Origin: Sva-07 sp942492715
GTDB lineage: Bacteria; Actinomycetota; Acidimicrobiia; Acidimicrobiales; Ilumatobacteraceae
Direction: 5' to 3'
DNA length: 64,000 nucleotides
Assembly (NCBI GenBank): GCA_942492715.1
Contig: CALOFW010000005.1
Span: forward strand, 186,001-250,000
The position numbers were made by a program, and so were the translations under genes. This document shows, piece by piece, positions 17,078 to 24,838 of the stretch (position 1 is the stretch's first letter; each line of letters begins with the position of its first letter). The notes beneath the pieces were generated by a model. The model was not told where the DNA came from, did no database searches, and was given only the letters and a program-made list of their open reading frames with translations.

Positions 17078-17098
17078 GTCACTGTAGTGTTGCCGCCC

Positions 17099-19357
17099 GT
17101 GACCGAGTCGCCCGACGACCAACCCCGGAAGCGGAGGTTCAAGCGCAACGGGGTGTCGGTGGCCACACGGCTCGCCGCAGCGGTACTCCTCGTCAGCCTC
17201 GTGTCGCTCGTCGTCGCCACGATCGTCGGCATCACCTCGGGCTCCGATCTCGGCCGGAGCATCTACGAGACACGGCTCACGACGCTCTCCTCTGCGAGCG
17301 CTTCCGACGTCGCCGGAGAACTCCTCTCGACCCGGTCCGGGACCGAAGCACTCGCCTTGAGCCCAGCGACCGCTGTGGCCATCGACGCATTCGACCGTGC
17401 GTTCACCGCGCTGTCGGACGAGACCGAGATCGACGCGACCGAGGCCTCGGTCGAACTGACCACGGCGTACGACGACACCTACCTGTCCGTTCCCGGACCG
17501 AACGGCGCGCCCCCGTCGATCGGCGAGATCGTCGCTGCCGACCCACGGGCGCTCTACCTGCAGACGATCTACTCCATCGAGACCGTCGATGTGGAGACCG
17601 GCGAGATCGTCGTCGGCGATCCGACCGACGGGCAGATCGTCGAGACCCGAGTCGTCGCCGACCCCGGCCGCGTCGATGACGCCGGCGACGCGAGCGAGTG
17701 GACACGAGTTCACCGCGGGTACCACCCGGCCTACCGCCGAATACGCGACGATCTCGGGCTTCTCGACCTGTACTTCATCGAGCCGAACGACTCACGAATC
17801 GTCTACTCCGTCGGCAAGGGCCCCGATCTCGGAACGAGTCTCGTCACCGGACCGTTCGGCGGATCGGTACTGGCGAACACCGTCGACAGGGTCATCGACG
17901 ATCCGGATGCCGGAACCGCGGTCAGCGACCTGAGTCTGTACAACGGTGCACCTGGCGACGTGGTCGGGGTGATGGCGAGCCCGGTGTGGGACGGCGACGT
18001 CCTCGCCGGGGTGGTGGCAGGGATGTACGACGGCTCCGCTTTCACCGAGATCCTCAACACCGCAGCGATCACCGATGACGATGATGAGAACGATGCCGGT
18101 GACGACAACCTCTCCGGCGTGGCCGACGCGTATCTCATCGGCTCCGACGGCACGCTGCGCAGCGACCCGCTCTCCTTCGTGGAGGACCCGGTCGCATTCC
18201 TCGACCTCAGCGAGGCGAGCGGTTTGCTCACCCCGGCCGAGCGGGCCGAGATCGAGATCAGCGGCACGACGGTGCTGGTACAGCCGGCGGTCGGCGCCAC
18301 GATCAGCGCCGCTGAAGCGGGAGACGACGATGTCACCGAACGGACGTCGATGACCGGCGGCGAGGTGTACAGCACCGTGGAGCCGGTCCCGTTCGACGGC
18401 GTGCAGTGGTACGTCGCATCGGAGGCCGACGTCGTCGTGGCCGAAACCGCCCTCGGCGACTTCCGCGACATCCTGATCGTCGGCGCCTCGTTGTTCATGA
18501 TCGTGATCGCATTCCTGGGCGTCTGGTGGGCGAACCGACTCCTCGATCCCGTCCGAACGATCAGCGAACGGCTCGGAACGATCGACGTCGACCACGATCC
18601 GCTGACGATTCCCGAGCAGAGCCCGGTCGAGATGCACCATCTCGTCGCGAGTTTCGACTCGATGGCAGCGACCCTCGATCACCAGCAGGTCGCCCTCGCA
18701 GTGGCTCGTGAGGAACGTCTGAGTCTGCTGCGCCAACTGCTACCGACCGCGGTCGCGAACCGCCTGGCGAACGGAGACGTCGACCGTCTCGAGCGGGTCC
18801 CACAGGCCTCGGCGGTCGTCCTCGTGGTTCGCGGCTTGGGACAACTCGTCCGGTCGGGCAACTCGCACGCCAATCGTGATCTGGTCGACCGGCTCCATTC
18901 GGAGCTCGACGGGCTCGCCGAACAGCACGGTCTCGACCGGATCAAGGTGGTGGGAGATGCCTACTTCGCGGCCTGCGGCCACGATCGTCCCTTCATCGAC
19001 CATGCACCGCGAGTGGTCACCTTCGCCACCGATGCCCGAGATGCGGTCCGCGCCGTCGGCGCCGCTGCAGGGATCGATCTCGACGTGTCGGTCGGCGCCG
19101 ACACCGGTCCGGTGTCCGTCGGGATGACCGGCGGGAGCGGGCTGGTGTACGACGTGTGGGGCGGCCCGGTGAGTGCGGCTCACCTGCTGGCGCGCAGCGC
19201 GGGGGCAGGCACCATTCTCGTCTCCGACGTCACCCACTCGATGCTCCCCGACGAGATCCCCGGCGATCCCACCGACATCGACGGGTTCTCCGCCTGGACG
19301 GTGGCCGACACGGCGATGGGAAGCATCGGCGGCGCCAACCCGGGGACGCTGGCATGA
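17099..19357 (+). CDS. Membrane receptor with Cache-like sensor, HAMP and degenerate class III cyclase domain
   Basis: About 752 residues. TM1 about 25-46; extracytoplasmic domain about 47-455 with a Cache-type signature (YHPAYRRIRDDLGLLDLYFI, then IVYSVGKGPDLGTSL); TM2 about 458-480; HAMP about 481-535; class III nucleotidyl-cyclase-like domain about 540-740. In the cyclase domain RIKVVGDAYFAACG keeps the Lys and the second metal Asp, and YDVWG keeps the purine-selecting Asp. The first metal Asp (FADIVGFT region) reads VVRGLGQL, and the Asn/Arg pair (VNxASR) reads VSAAHL. It is therefore probably a weak or inactive cyclase. GTG 17099 is set by the short divergent gap; the stop overlaps the channel gene (ATGA). 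Confidence 0.82.
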   Translation: MTESPDDQPRKRRFKRNGVSVATRLAAAVLLVSLVSLVVATIVGITSGSDLGRSIYETRLTTLSSASASDVAGELLSTRSGTEALALSPATAVAIDAFDRAFTALSDETEIDATEASVELTTAYDDTYLSVPGPNGAPPSIGEIVAADPRALYLQTIYSIETVDVETGEIVVGDPTDGQIVETRVVADPGRVDDAGDASEWTRVHRGYHPAYRRIRDDLGLLDLYFIEPNDSRIVYSVGKGPDLGTSLVTGPFGGSVLANTVDRVIDDPDAGTAVSDLSLYNGAPGDVVGVMASPVWDGDVLAGVVAGMYDGSAFTEILNTAAITDDDDENDAGDDNLSGVADAYLIGSDGTLRSDPLSFVEDPVAFLDLSEASGLLTPAERAEIEISGTTVLVQPAVGATISAAEAGDDDVTERTSMTGGEVYSTVEPVPFDGVQWYVASEADVVVAETALGDFRDILIVGASLFMIVIAFLGVWWANRLLDPVRTISERLGTIDVDHDPLTIPEQSPVEMHHLVASFDSMAATLDHQQVALAVAREERLSLLRQLLPTAVANRLANGDVDRLERVPQASAVVLVVRGLGQLVRSGNSHANRDLVDRLHSELDGLAEQHGLDRIKVVGDAYFAACGHDRPFIDHAPRVVTFATDARDAVRAVGAAAGIDLDVSVGADTGPVSVGMTGGSGLVYDVWGGPVSAAHLLARSAGAGTILVSDVTHSMLPDEIPGDPTDIDGFSAWTVADTAMGSIGGANPGTLA

Positions 19358-20880
19358 TCAACAACTCGTCCCTCTGGGCGGTCGTGATCATCGCGGTCGT
19401 GCCGCTGGCGGTCCTCGGAGCGGCCGAGTTCGACGAGCGTCTACGCCAACGCGACTCACCGCTGCGTGGCGCCCTCCGGACCGTTCGGACATGGGCACTG
19501 CCGTTCTTCGCGATCTGGGCGGTGCTCCGCCCCGTGCTCGGACGCGACACCGACGCGCTCGGTGTCCAACTCGCCTCGACCGCACTCATCGTGGCCCTCG
19601 GAGCGGCCGCGCTGCGCGTGCTGCGCGTCCTGGTGGCACGCGTGGCCGGCCGTCCCCGTTCGGATGGACGTGGACCCGTCCCGCAGCTCGTGCTCGCCAC
19701 CCCCCGAATCGCTCTCCTCCTCATACTGGCCTGGCTCGTGTTGAGCGGTGTGTGGGACGTCAACCTCTCCGGCTTGCTCACCGCGCTGGGCGTCACCTCG
19801 CTCGTCGTGTCCTTCGCCCTCCAGGACACCCTCAGTGGTCTCGCATCGGGGTTCCTGCTCCTCAGCGATCAGCCGTTCCAACCGGGCGACTGGATCATCT
19901 CCGAGGGCACCGAGGGAATGGTGATCGATCTCAACTGGAGGACCACACGGATCCGCACGCGAAACGGCGACATGGTGATCGTGCCGAACAGCCTGCTCGC
20001 CAAGGCCAACATCGTCAACTACACCGCGCCGGAGCCCGTCCACCGAATCGTCGTACCGATCCAGGTGGCGTTCTCGAATCCCCCGACCATGGCCAAGGAG
20101 ATGCTGCTCGCCGCCGCACGCGAGACGGCCGGGGTGCTCGCGGATCCTCCACCCAACGTCAGGGTCGTGTCGATCGACGATCCGCTGATGGGCTACGAGG
20201 TCGATCTGTGGGTGGACGACTACGCATTCGCTCCCCGCGTCCAGAGCGACTTCGGTTCGCTCGTCTGGTACCAGTCGCACCGCCTCGGCGTTCCGTTGCC
20301 GAGCCCGGCGCAGGATCTGTACCTCCACGACGCCGCCGCGACGGCGGAGGCAGCGAGGCCCACACCGGCGTCGATTCGCGCCGGTCTCCAGCACTCCCCA
20401 CTCCTCGCTCTGCTCGACGACGGCGACATCGATCGGCTCGTCCCCGCATCACGGTTCGCTCGGTTCGCGGCCGGCGAGTTGATGGTCGAGTCCGGCCGTT
20501 CGGCACGCGACGTGATGGTGTTGCTCGAGGGCAAGGCGCTGCTCGTGTTGATCGAAACGGGTGCCGACGAGTCGATCGTCGGTGACATCGGCGACGGCGA
20601 GACCATCGGCATCCTCGAGAGCCCACCGGGTGAAGGCCGCACGCTCGCGGTGCGGGCCACCACCGATTGTGAGGTCCTGATCATCGAAGCGGCGGCGGCG
20701 AGCGAGATCACGAGTCGCAATGCCGGGCTTGCCGCGGCCTTCAACCGGCTCCGCGAGATCCGGGCGCGCCGCGTCGACCGTCTCCTCCAAGCACGGGCAA
20801 CGCTCGCTGCGGCCGAAGCGGCGAGTACGCCACCGATCGCAGCGACCGTCGGCGACACCGAGCCGGAGTCGACCGCATGA
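19354..20880 (+). CDS. MscS-type channel with C-terminal cyclic-nucleotide-binding domain (bCNG)
   Basis: About 508 residues. Four to five membrane helices, the pore-lining helix (GVTSLVVSFALQDTLSGLAS) and the MscS beta domain (GTEGMVIDLNWRTTRIRTRN, then GDMVIVPNS), followed by a Crp-like cyclic-nucleotide-binding domain (about 345-472). The phosphate-binding cassette is recognisable: GDGETIGIL supplies the Glu and GRTLAVRATT the Arg. This is the architecture of bacterial cyclic-nucleotide-gated channels, in which cAMP rather than membrane tension gates the pore. ATG 19354 overlaps the upstream stop, and its own stop overlaps the downstream ATG, so the three proteins are translationally coupled and probably made in fixed ratio. 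Confidence 0.9.
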   Translation: MINNSSLWAVVIIAVVPLAVLGAAEFDERLRQRDSPLRGALRTVRTWALPFFAIWAVLRPVLGRDTDALGVQLASTALIVALGAAALRVLRVLVARVAGRPRSDGRGPVPQLVLATPRIALLLILAWLVLSGVWDVNLSGLLTALGVTSLVVSFALQDTLSGLASGFLLLSDQPFQPGDWIISEGTEGMVIDLNWRTTRIRTRNGDMVIVPNSLLAKANIVNYTAPEPVHRIVVPIQVAFSNPPTMAKEMLLAAARETAGVLADPPPNVRVVSIDDPLMGYEVDLWVDDYAFAPRVQSDFGSLVWYQSHRLGVPLPSPAQDLYLHDAAATAEAARPTPASIRAGLQHSPLLALLDDGDIDRLVPASRFARFAAGELMVESGRSARDVMVLLEGKALLVLIETGADESIVGDIGDGETIGILESPPGEGRTLAVRATTDCEVLIIEAAAASEITSRNAGLAAAFNRLREIRARRVDRLLQARATLAAAEAASTPPIAATVGDTEPESTA

Positions 20881-23054
20881 GTACCGCTGAGGCAACCGAG
20901 GCAGTCACGACGCACGACGCCGGTTCGAGCGACGCGCCACCGGGCGCGGCACGGGTGCCGTTCTGGCGCCGACCACGGAAACTCCGACGTCAGATCACCG
21001 GCACCCTCATGGCCGTGGCACTGGTGGCGGTGGCGCTGTTCGGCGCCCTGAACTACTACGCCGCTGATCAGCTCCTCCTGGACGGCACGAGGGGCGAGCT
21101 CGAGAGCGAAGCGGCATTGGCGGCCCAGACCACCGAGCTGGGCGCGAACCGTCTGTTGGGCCGCGTGGGGTCCGTGGCGTCCGATCCCGGTCTCGTCGAC
21201 GCTGTCGACGACTTCGTCACCGGCTTCGACGACCTCCGCGGTGTCGCTCTCGACGTCGAGCAGTCCGCAACGCTCGAGGCCGTCTACCAGAACGAGGTGG
21301 TCGATCCGATCAACGAACTCGACATCATCGCGATCACCCTCGACGACGTGCTCCCCCGGACCGACGCCGGCCGCTGGATCCAGTACCACTACACATTGCC
21401 CGACGAGGCCCGCACGGGTGACCGGGCGAGCGACCCATCACCCCGCGCCGCTGCGTACGACGCCGCCGTGGCCGAACACGACGGGTACCTCAGTGCACTC
21501 TCGAACACATTCCGCGGTGGCGACCTCCTGCTGATCGACACCAAGGCGAACGTGGTCTACTCGACCGAACAGCGCATCGACATCGGGACGAACCTCGGCA
21601 CCGGACCGTACGCTGACTCGGCGCTTGCGGCGCTCGTCACCGACGAACTCCGGCGGGTGCGCGCCGGTGAGGCACTCCTCACCGACTTCACCGTGTACGT
21701 GCCCGGTGGTGCCAAACCGGTGCTGTTCGCCGCCACGGTCATTCGTTCCGGCAACCAGATCGTCGGCACCCTCGCCGTGGAGATTCCGCTCGATGCGATC
21801 GACAGCATCACGGGTTCGGAGACCACGACCGACCGCAGTGGACTCGACGACGTCGACACCTACATCGTGGCGGACAGCCTGGTCCTCCAGAGCACGCCGC
21901 GGACCTGGTTCGAGGACCCCGAGGCGTACCTCGAGGGGATCGACGACCCCGACACGCGCAGCGTCGTCGAGGCCCTCGGTTCGCCGGTCGGCATCGAGGT
22001 CATCGACACCCAGCCCGTGCGGGTCGCCCTCGACGGGACCCCGTTCATCGGGCGTTCGAAGAACGAGGCGGGGCAGAGCGTCTACAGCTCGTCGAGGTCG
22101 CTCGACGTGCCGGGAGCCACCTGGGTGGTCGTGACCGAGATCCCCCAGTCGGTGGCGCGTGAGCCCCTGAACCAGTATCTGATCAGGATGGGACTCGTGG
22201 CTGCGCTGCTCCTGCCACTTGCTGCAGTCATCGGGTTTCTCCTCGCACGGCGCCTGACGCGACCCATTCCGATCGCCGTCGCTGCGGCGAGCGCCGTCGC
22301 TGCCGGCGAACGGGACCTCCACCTCCCCGAGCTCGGACGAGACGAGTTCGGCGACCTCGGTCGCCGCCTCACGAAGATGGCCGCCAGGCTCGGCCGTCAG
22401 GAACGGGCGCTCGAGGACGAGTACGAACGCAAGCGCGAGCTGTTGCTGACCGTGCTTCCGCCCCACCTCGTGGGTGGGGATGGCGTCGTCTCGGGCACCG
22501 GAGAGTACGTCGACGTCGCGACCGTGATCGCCGTGGTCATCGACACCGACGAGAGCGAACTCGACAGCAGGGACGAACTCGCCGACGCGCTGGCAACCGT
22601 GACGGCCACCGCCGAGCGGCTCGCCACAGAACTCGGAGTGGAGCGGATCCGCGTCGCAGCCGACCGCTCGTTGTTCGTCGCCGGCACATCGGGCGACGAG
22701 GACGGCGCCGACGATGCGCTCCGCTTCGTCGCGGCGCTCGCCCACGAACTCCGGGGGTTGGCCGACGACGCCGGGCTGACACTCTCGGTCCACATCGGAC
22801 TGTCGACCGGGCAGGTCGCCACCGGAGTCCTCGCTCGCGGGAGCCTGACGTTCGGGGCCTGGGGCGAGCCGGTTCGCCGAGCGCTGGCGATCAGCGCGCT
22901 GTCGAATGCCGACGAGATCCTCGTCGACGAGTCGACGATCGAGGCGGCCGAGGGCGACTGGTCATGGGAGTCGGCCGACGACGTGGTGGATCTCGACGAT
23001 CAACCGATCGCGGTGCGCTCGCTCGTCGTGCCCACCGACGGCGACGGTTCCTGA
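20877..23054 (+). CDS. Paralogous Cache-HAMP receptor with strongly degenerate cyclase domain
   Basis: About 725 residues, same layout as the 17099-19357 protein: TM1 about 41-64, ectodomain about 65-432 with NVVYSTEQRIDIGTNLGTGP (same Cache signature), TM2 about 434-460, HAMP to about 510, then a cyclase-like domain about 525-720. Decay is greater here: the first metal-Asp region reads TVIAVVIDTD, the substrate Lys is Arg (RIRVAAD), YDVWG has become FGAWG, and the Asn/Arg positions read PVRRALAIS. Catalysis is unlikely; dimerisation with the other receptor or contact with the channel is possible. The ATGA start overlaps the channel stop; only 7 bp separate its stop from the convergent GlsB-like gene. 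Confidence 0.82.
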   Translation: MSTAEATEAVTTHDAGSSDAPPGAARVPFWRRPRKLRRQITGTLMAVALVAVALFGALNYYAADQLLLDGTRGELESEAALAAQTTELGANRLLGRVGSVASDPGLVDAVDDFVTGFDDLRGVALDVEQSATLEAVYQNEVVDPINELDIIAITLDDVLPRTDAGRWIQYHYTLPDEARTGDRASDPSPRAAAYDAAVAEHDGYLSALSNTFRGGDLLLIDTKANVVYSTEQRIDIGTNLGTGPYADSALAALVTDELRRVRAGEALLTDFTVYVPGGAKPVLFAATVIRSGNQIVGTLAVEIPLDAIDSITGSETTTDRSGLDDVDTYIVADSLVLQSTPRTWFEDPEAYLEGIDDPDTRSVVEALGSPVGIEVIDTQPVRVALDGTPFIGRSKNEAGQSVYSSSRSLDVPGATWVVVTEIPQSVAREPLNQYLIRMGLVAALLLPLAAVIGFLLARRLTRPIPIAVAAASAVAAGERDLHLPELGRDEFGDLGRRLTKMAARLGRQERALEDEYERKRELLLTVLPPHLVGGDGVVSGTGEYVDVATVIAVVIDTDESELDSRDELADALATVTATAERLATELGVERIRVAADRSLFVAGTSGDEDGADDALRFVAALAHELRGLADDAGLTLSVHIGLSTGQVATGVLARGSLTFGAWGEPVRRALAISALSNADEILVDESTIEAAEGDWSWESADDVVDLDDQPIAVRSLVVPTDGDGS

Positions 23055-23061
23055 ACGACGA

Positions 23062-23370
23062 TCAGTGGTGGCGGCCCGAGCGGGCCGACGCCTTGGCAGC
23101 GGCGCCGGCCTCGGCCTGCTTCTTGTGGGCGACGTATCGCCAGATCGCCGTGACGATCACGGCGCCGGCGATCGACCCGATCAGGCCGCTCGGCTTGAGC
23201 GCGAGACCATCACCCGCGAGCAGGCTGACCAGCAGCCCACCGACGAACGAGCCGCCGAGGCCGGCAACGAGCGCAATCGTCCAATCGATCGCGCCGCCCT
23301 CCCGCCCGAGAATGAACTGGGCGAGCGCGCCGACGAGGACTCCGAAACCGAGGATCGCAAGAATGAGCAC
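23062..23370 (-). CDS. GlsB/YeaQ/YmgE family stress membrane protein
   Basis: 102 residues. Three membrane helices with the Gly-rich pattern of the transglycosylase-associated/GlsB family: FGVLVGALAQFILG, VAGLGGSFVGGLLVSL and LIGSIAGAVIVTAIWRYV. The tail is basic (HKKQAEAG...RSGRHH). These small proteins accompany envelope and general stress responses; the biochemical role is unknown. It faces the 23446-27638 group of small membrane and SHOCT proteins across about 75 bp, consistent with shared stress control. Confidence 0.88.
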   Translation of the reverse strand: MLILAILGFGVLVGALAQFILGREGGAIDWTIALVAGLGGSFVGGLLVSLLAGDGLALKPSGLIGSIAGAVIVTAIWRYVAHKKQAEAGAAAKASARSGRHH

Positions 23371-23445
23371 GGGCGCACGATACCGCAGTGGCTACATTTC
23401 CGAGGGGCGACACAAGGCCGTCTCTGCGAACGAAATGGGGACAAC

Positions 23446-23640
23446 ATGATCAAGGGACTGCTCGGACTACTCATCATCTTCCTGATCGCCACCTTCCCGG
23501 CGACCTGGCTGCTGATGCTCTTCATGGGCAATGCGGCACCGGCCATGGGCCTCAGCTACTGGGGAACGTTGCCACTCGGGATCCTGGTCTCGGTGCTGAT
23601 CGGCGGGGCGACTGCTCCGGCCGTCGTGATCCGCGACTGA
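23446..23640 (+). CDS. Small hydrophobic membrane protein (64 aa)
   Basis: MIKGLLGLLIIFLIATFPAT begins a first helix; a second helix covers WGTLPLGILVSVLIGGAT. Start at ATG 23446 with a purine-rich AATGGGG leader just upstream. No family recognised. It precedes the PLDc_N-SHOCT gene by 36 bp on the same strand, so co-expression is likely; it may be a partner or chaperone of that protein, which is inference only. Confidence 0.65.
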   Translation: MIKGLLGLLIIFLIATFPATWLLMLFMGNAAPAMGLSYWGTLPLGILVSVLIGGATAPAVVIRD

Positions 23641-23676
23641 TCGCTCCAACCGCAATCAACGAAAGGGTGACACGTC

Positions 23677-24072
23677 ATGATGTTTGCTGCTGAATGGGGA
23701 ACCGGCCAGGTGTTCTGGTCGATGGTGTGGTTCTTCATCTTCGTGATCTGGATCTGGATGATCATCCTGCTCTTCAGCGACATCATCCGCAGTGAGGATC
23801 TGTCCGGCTGGGGCAAGGGACTCTGGGTCTTCTTCATCATCTTCCTGCCGTTCATCGGGATCCTCGCGTACCTGATCGTGCGCGGCGGAGGCATGGCCGA
23901 ACGGTCCGCCAAGGCCGCGCAGGAGGCCAACGAGGCCACCAAGGCCTACATCCGTGACGCCGCTGCGGTGTCATCCGACGCCGACCAGCTCACGAAGCTC
24001 GCCGACCTCCACAACTCGGGCAAGCTGGACGACGCGGAGTACGCCGCCGCCAAGGCCAAGGTCATCGGCTGA
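23677..24072 (+). CDS. PLDc_N membrane domain plus SHOCT domain protein (copy 1)
   Basis: 131 residues. Two membrane helices (VFWSMVWFFIFVIWIWMIIL; VFFIIFLPFIGILAYLIV) separated by FSDIIRSEDLSGWGKG form the PLD-nuclease N-terminal-like module, followed by GGGMAERSAKAA and a C-terminal SHOCT domain (DQLTKLADLHNSGKLDDAEY). SHOCT is a short two-helix oligomerisation module found at protein ends. Shine-Dalgarno AAAGGGTG is at about 23660. It is a close paralogue of 27231-27638. Its stop codon overlaps a possible CTG start of the next gene. Confidence 0.88.
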   Translation: MMFAAEWGTGQVFWSMVWFFIFVIWIWMIILLFSDIIRSEDLSGWGKGLWVFFIIFLPFIGILAYLIVRGGGMAERSAKAAQEANEATKAYIRDAAAVSSDADQLTKLADLHNSGKLDDAEYAAAKAKVIG

Positions 24073-24137
24073 ACACGTCCGCCGCCGCCCGATCCGTTCG
24101 GTGGGCGACCGCGGCGGCGCTCGTTGCGGTCATCAGC

Positions 24138-24827
24138 GTGGTGCCGGCGACGGTCCTGGCCACCCCGACACCCGCCGACGACACGGTGGCCGAGCCCGGC
24201 GTCCCGAACGACACGACCGCCCCCACGTCTCCCGTCGCCACGCCAGAGACGGTTCCGACGACCGACGACACACCTGGGGAGACGGTCGCCACGTCGCCAC
24301 CGGTGACGGCAGGTGGTCAGCCCACCTCGGTCGCAGACCAGCGCGAGGACGTGTCGATCTGGTGGTGGATCGGCGGCGGGTTCGTGGTCGCCGCTGCCGT
24401 GTTCGGCGTGGGTTACAGCCTGCGGCGACGCACCGGGGTCGAGGACTGGGCGCGCTCGGCCTCGTTCGCCTGCGACACGGGACGGGCGATGTCGCTGACC
24501 GTGGCTGCCCGCCTCGGCGACCCTGCACCCTGGGTGCGGCCCCTTCGCTGGAGCGAGCAACACGAGCGGTTCACGGGGCTCCTCGCGGAGCTGTCGGCGT
24601 CGCTGCCCGAACGGGACTTCCCGGAGCTGTTCGACGCCGTCGTTGCCGCTGACGCAGGGCTGGCCGCGACGATCGACCAGCTGGCCGACGGCACGCCAGC
24701 CGAGACGGCACGGGCGATCCTGCAACCCGCGCTCGACGACCTGGCCACGGCGCTCACGGCGCTCGAGGACGAAGCGACGATCACCGTGTTCGGGGCATCG
24801 CTGCCGTCGAGCCGCACCACTGGCTGA
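24138..24827 (+). CDS. Hypothetical single-pass membrane protein with Thr/Pro-rich ectodomain
   Basis: About 229 residues from GTG 24138: a Thr/Pro-rich extracytoplasmic stretch (about 10-70), one membrane helix (WWWIGGGFVVAAAVFGVGYS, about 75-95) and a helical cytoplasmic part. No family recognised. The frame stays open upstream to a CTG at 24069 that overlaps the previous stop (CTGA); starting there adds a well-formed signal peptide (ARSVRWATAAALVAVISVV). No ATG, GTG or TTG lies between, so the true start may be this CTG and the GTG may be too short. Confidence 0.62.
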   Translation: MVPATVLATPTPADDTVAEPGVPNDTTAPTSPVATPETVPTTDDTPGETVATSPPVTAGGQPTSVADQREDVSIWWWIGGGFVVAAAVFGVGYSLRRRTGVEDWARSASFACDTGRAMSLTVAARLGDPAPWVRPLRWSEQHERFTGLLAELSASLPERDFPELFDAVVAADAGLAATIDQLADGTPAETARAILQPALDDLATALTALEDEATITVFGASLPSSRTTG

Positions 24828-24838
24828 CCCCGGCGGGA

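Noticed and set aside
16316..17098. Long 5' extension of the first receptor gene
   Set aside because: The extension reads through the amidohydrolase on the other strand and has no motif; GTG 17099 starts directly before the membrane anchor.
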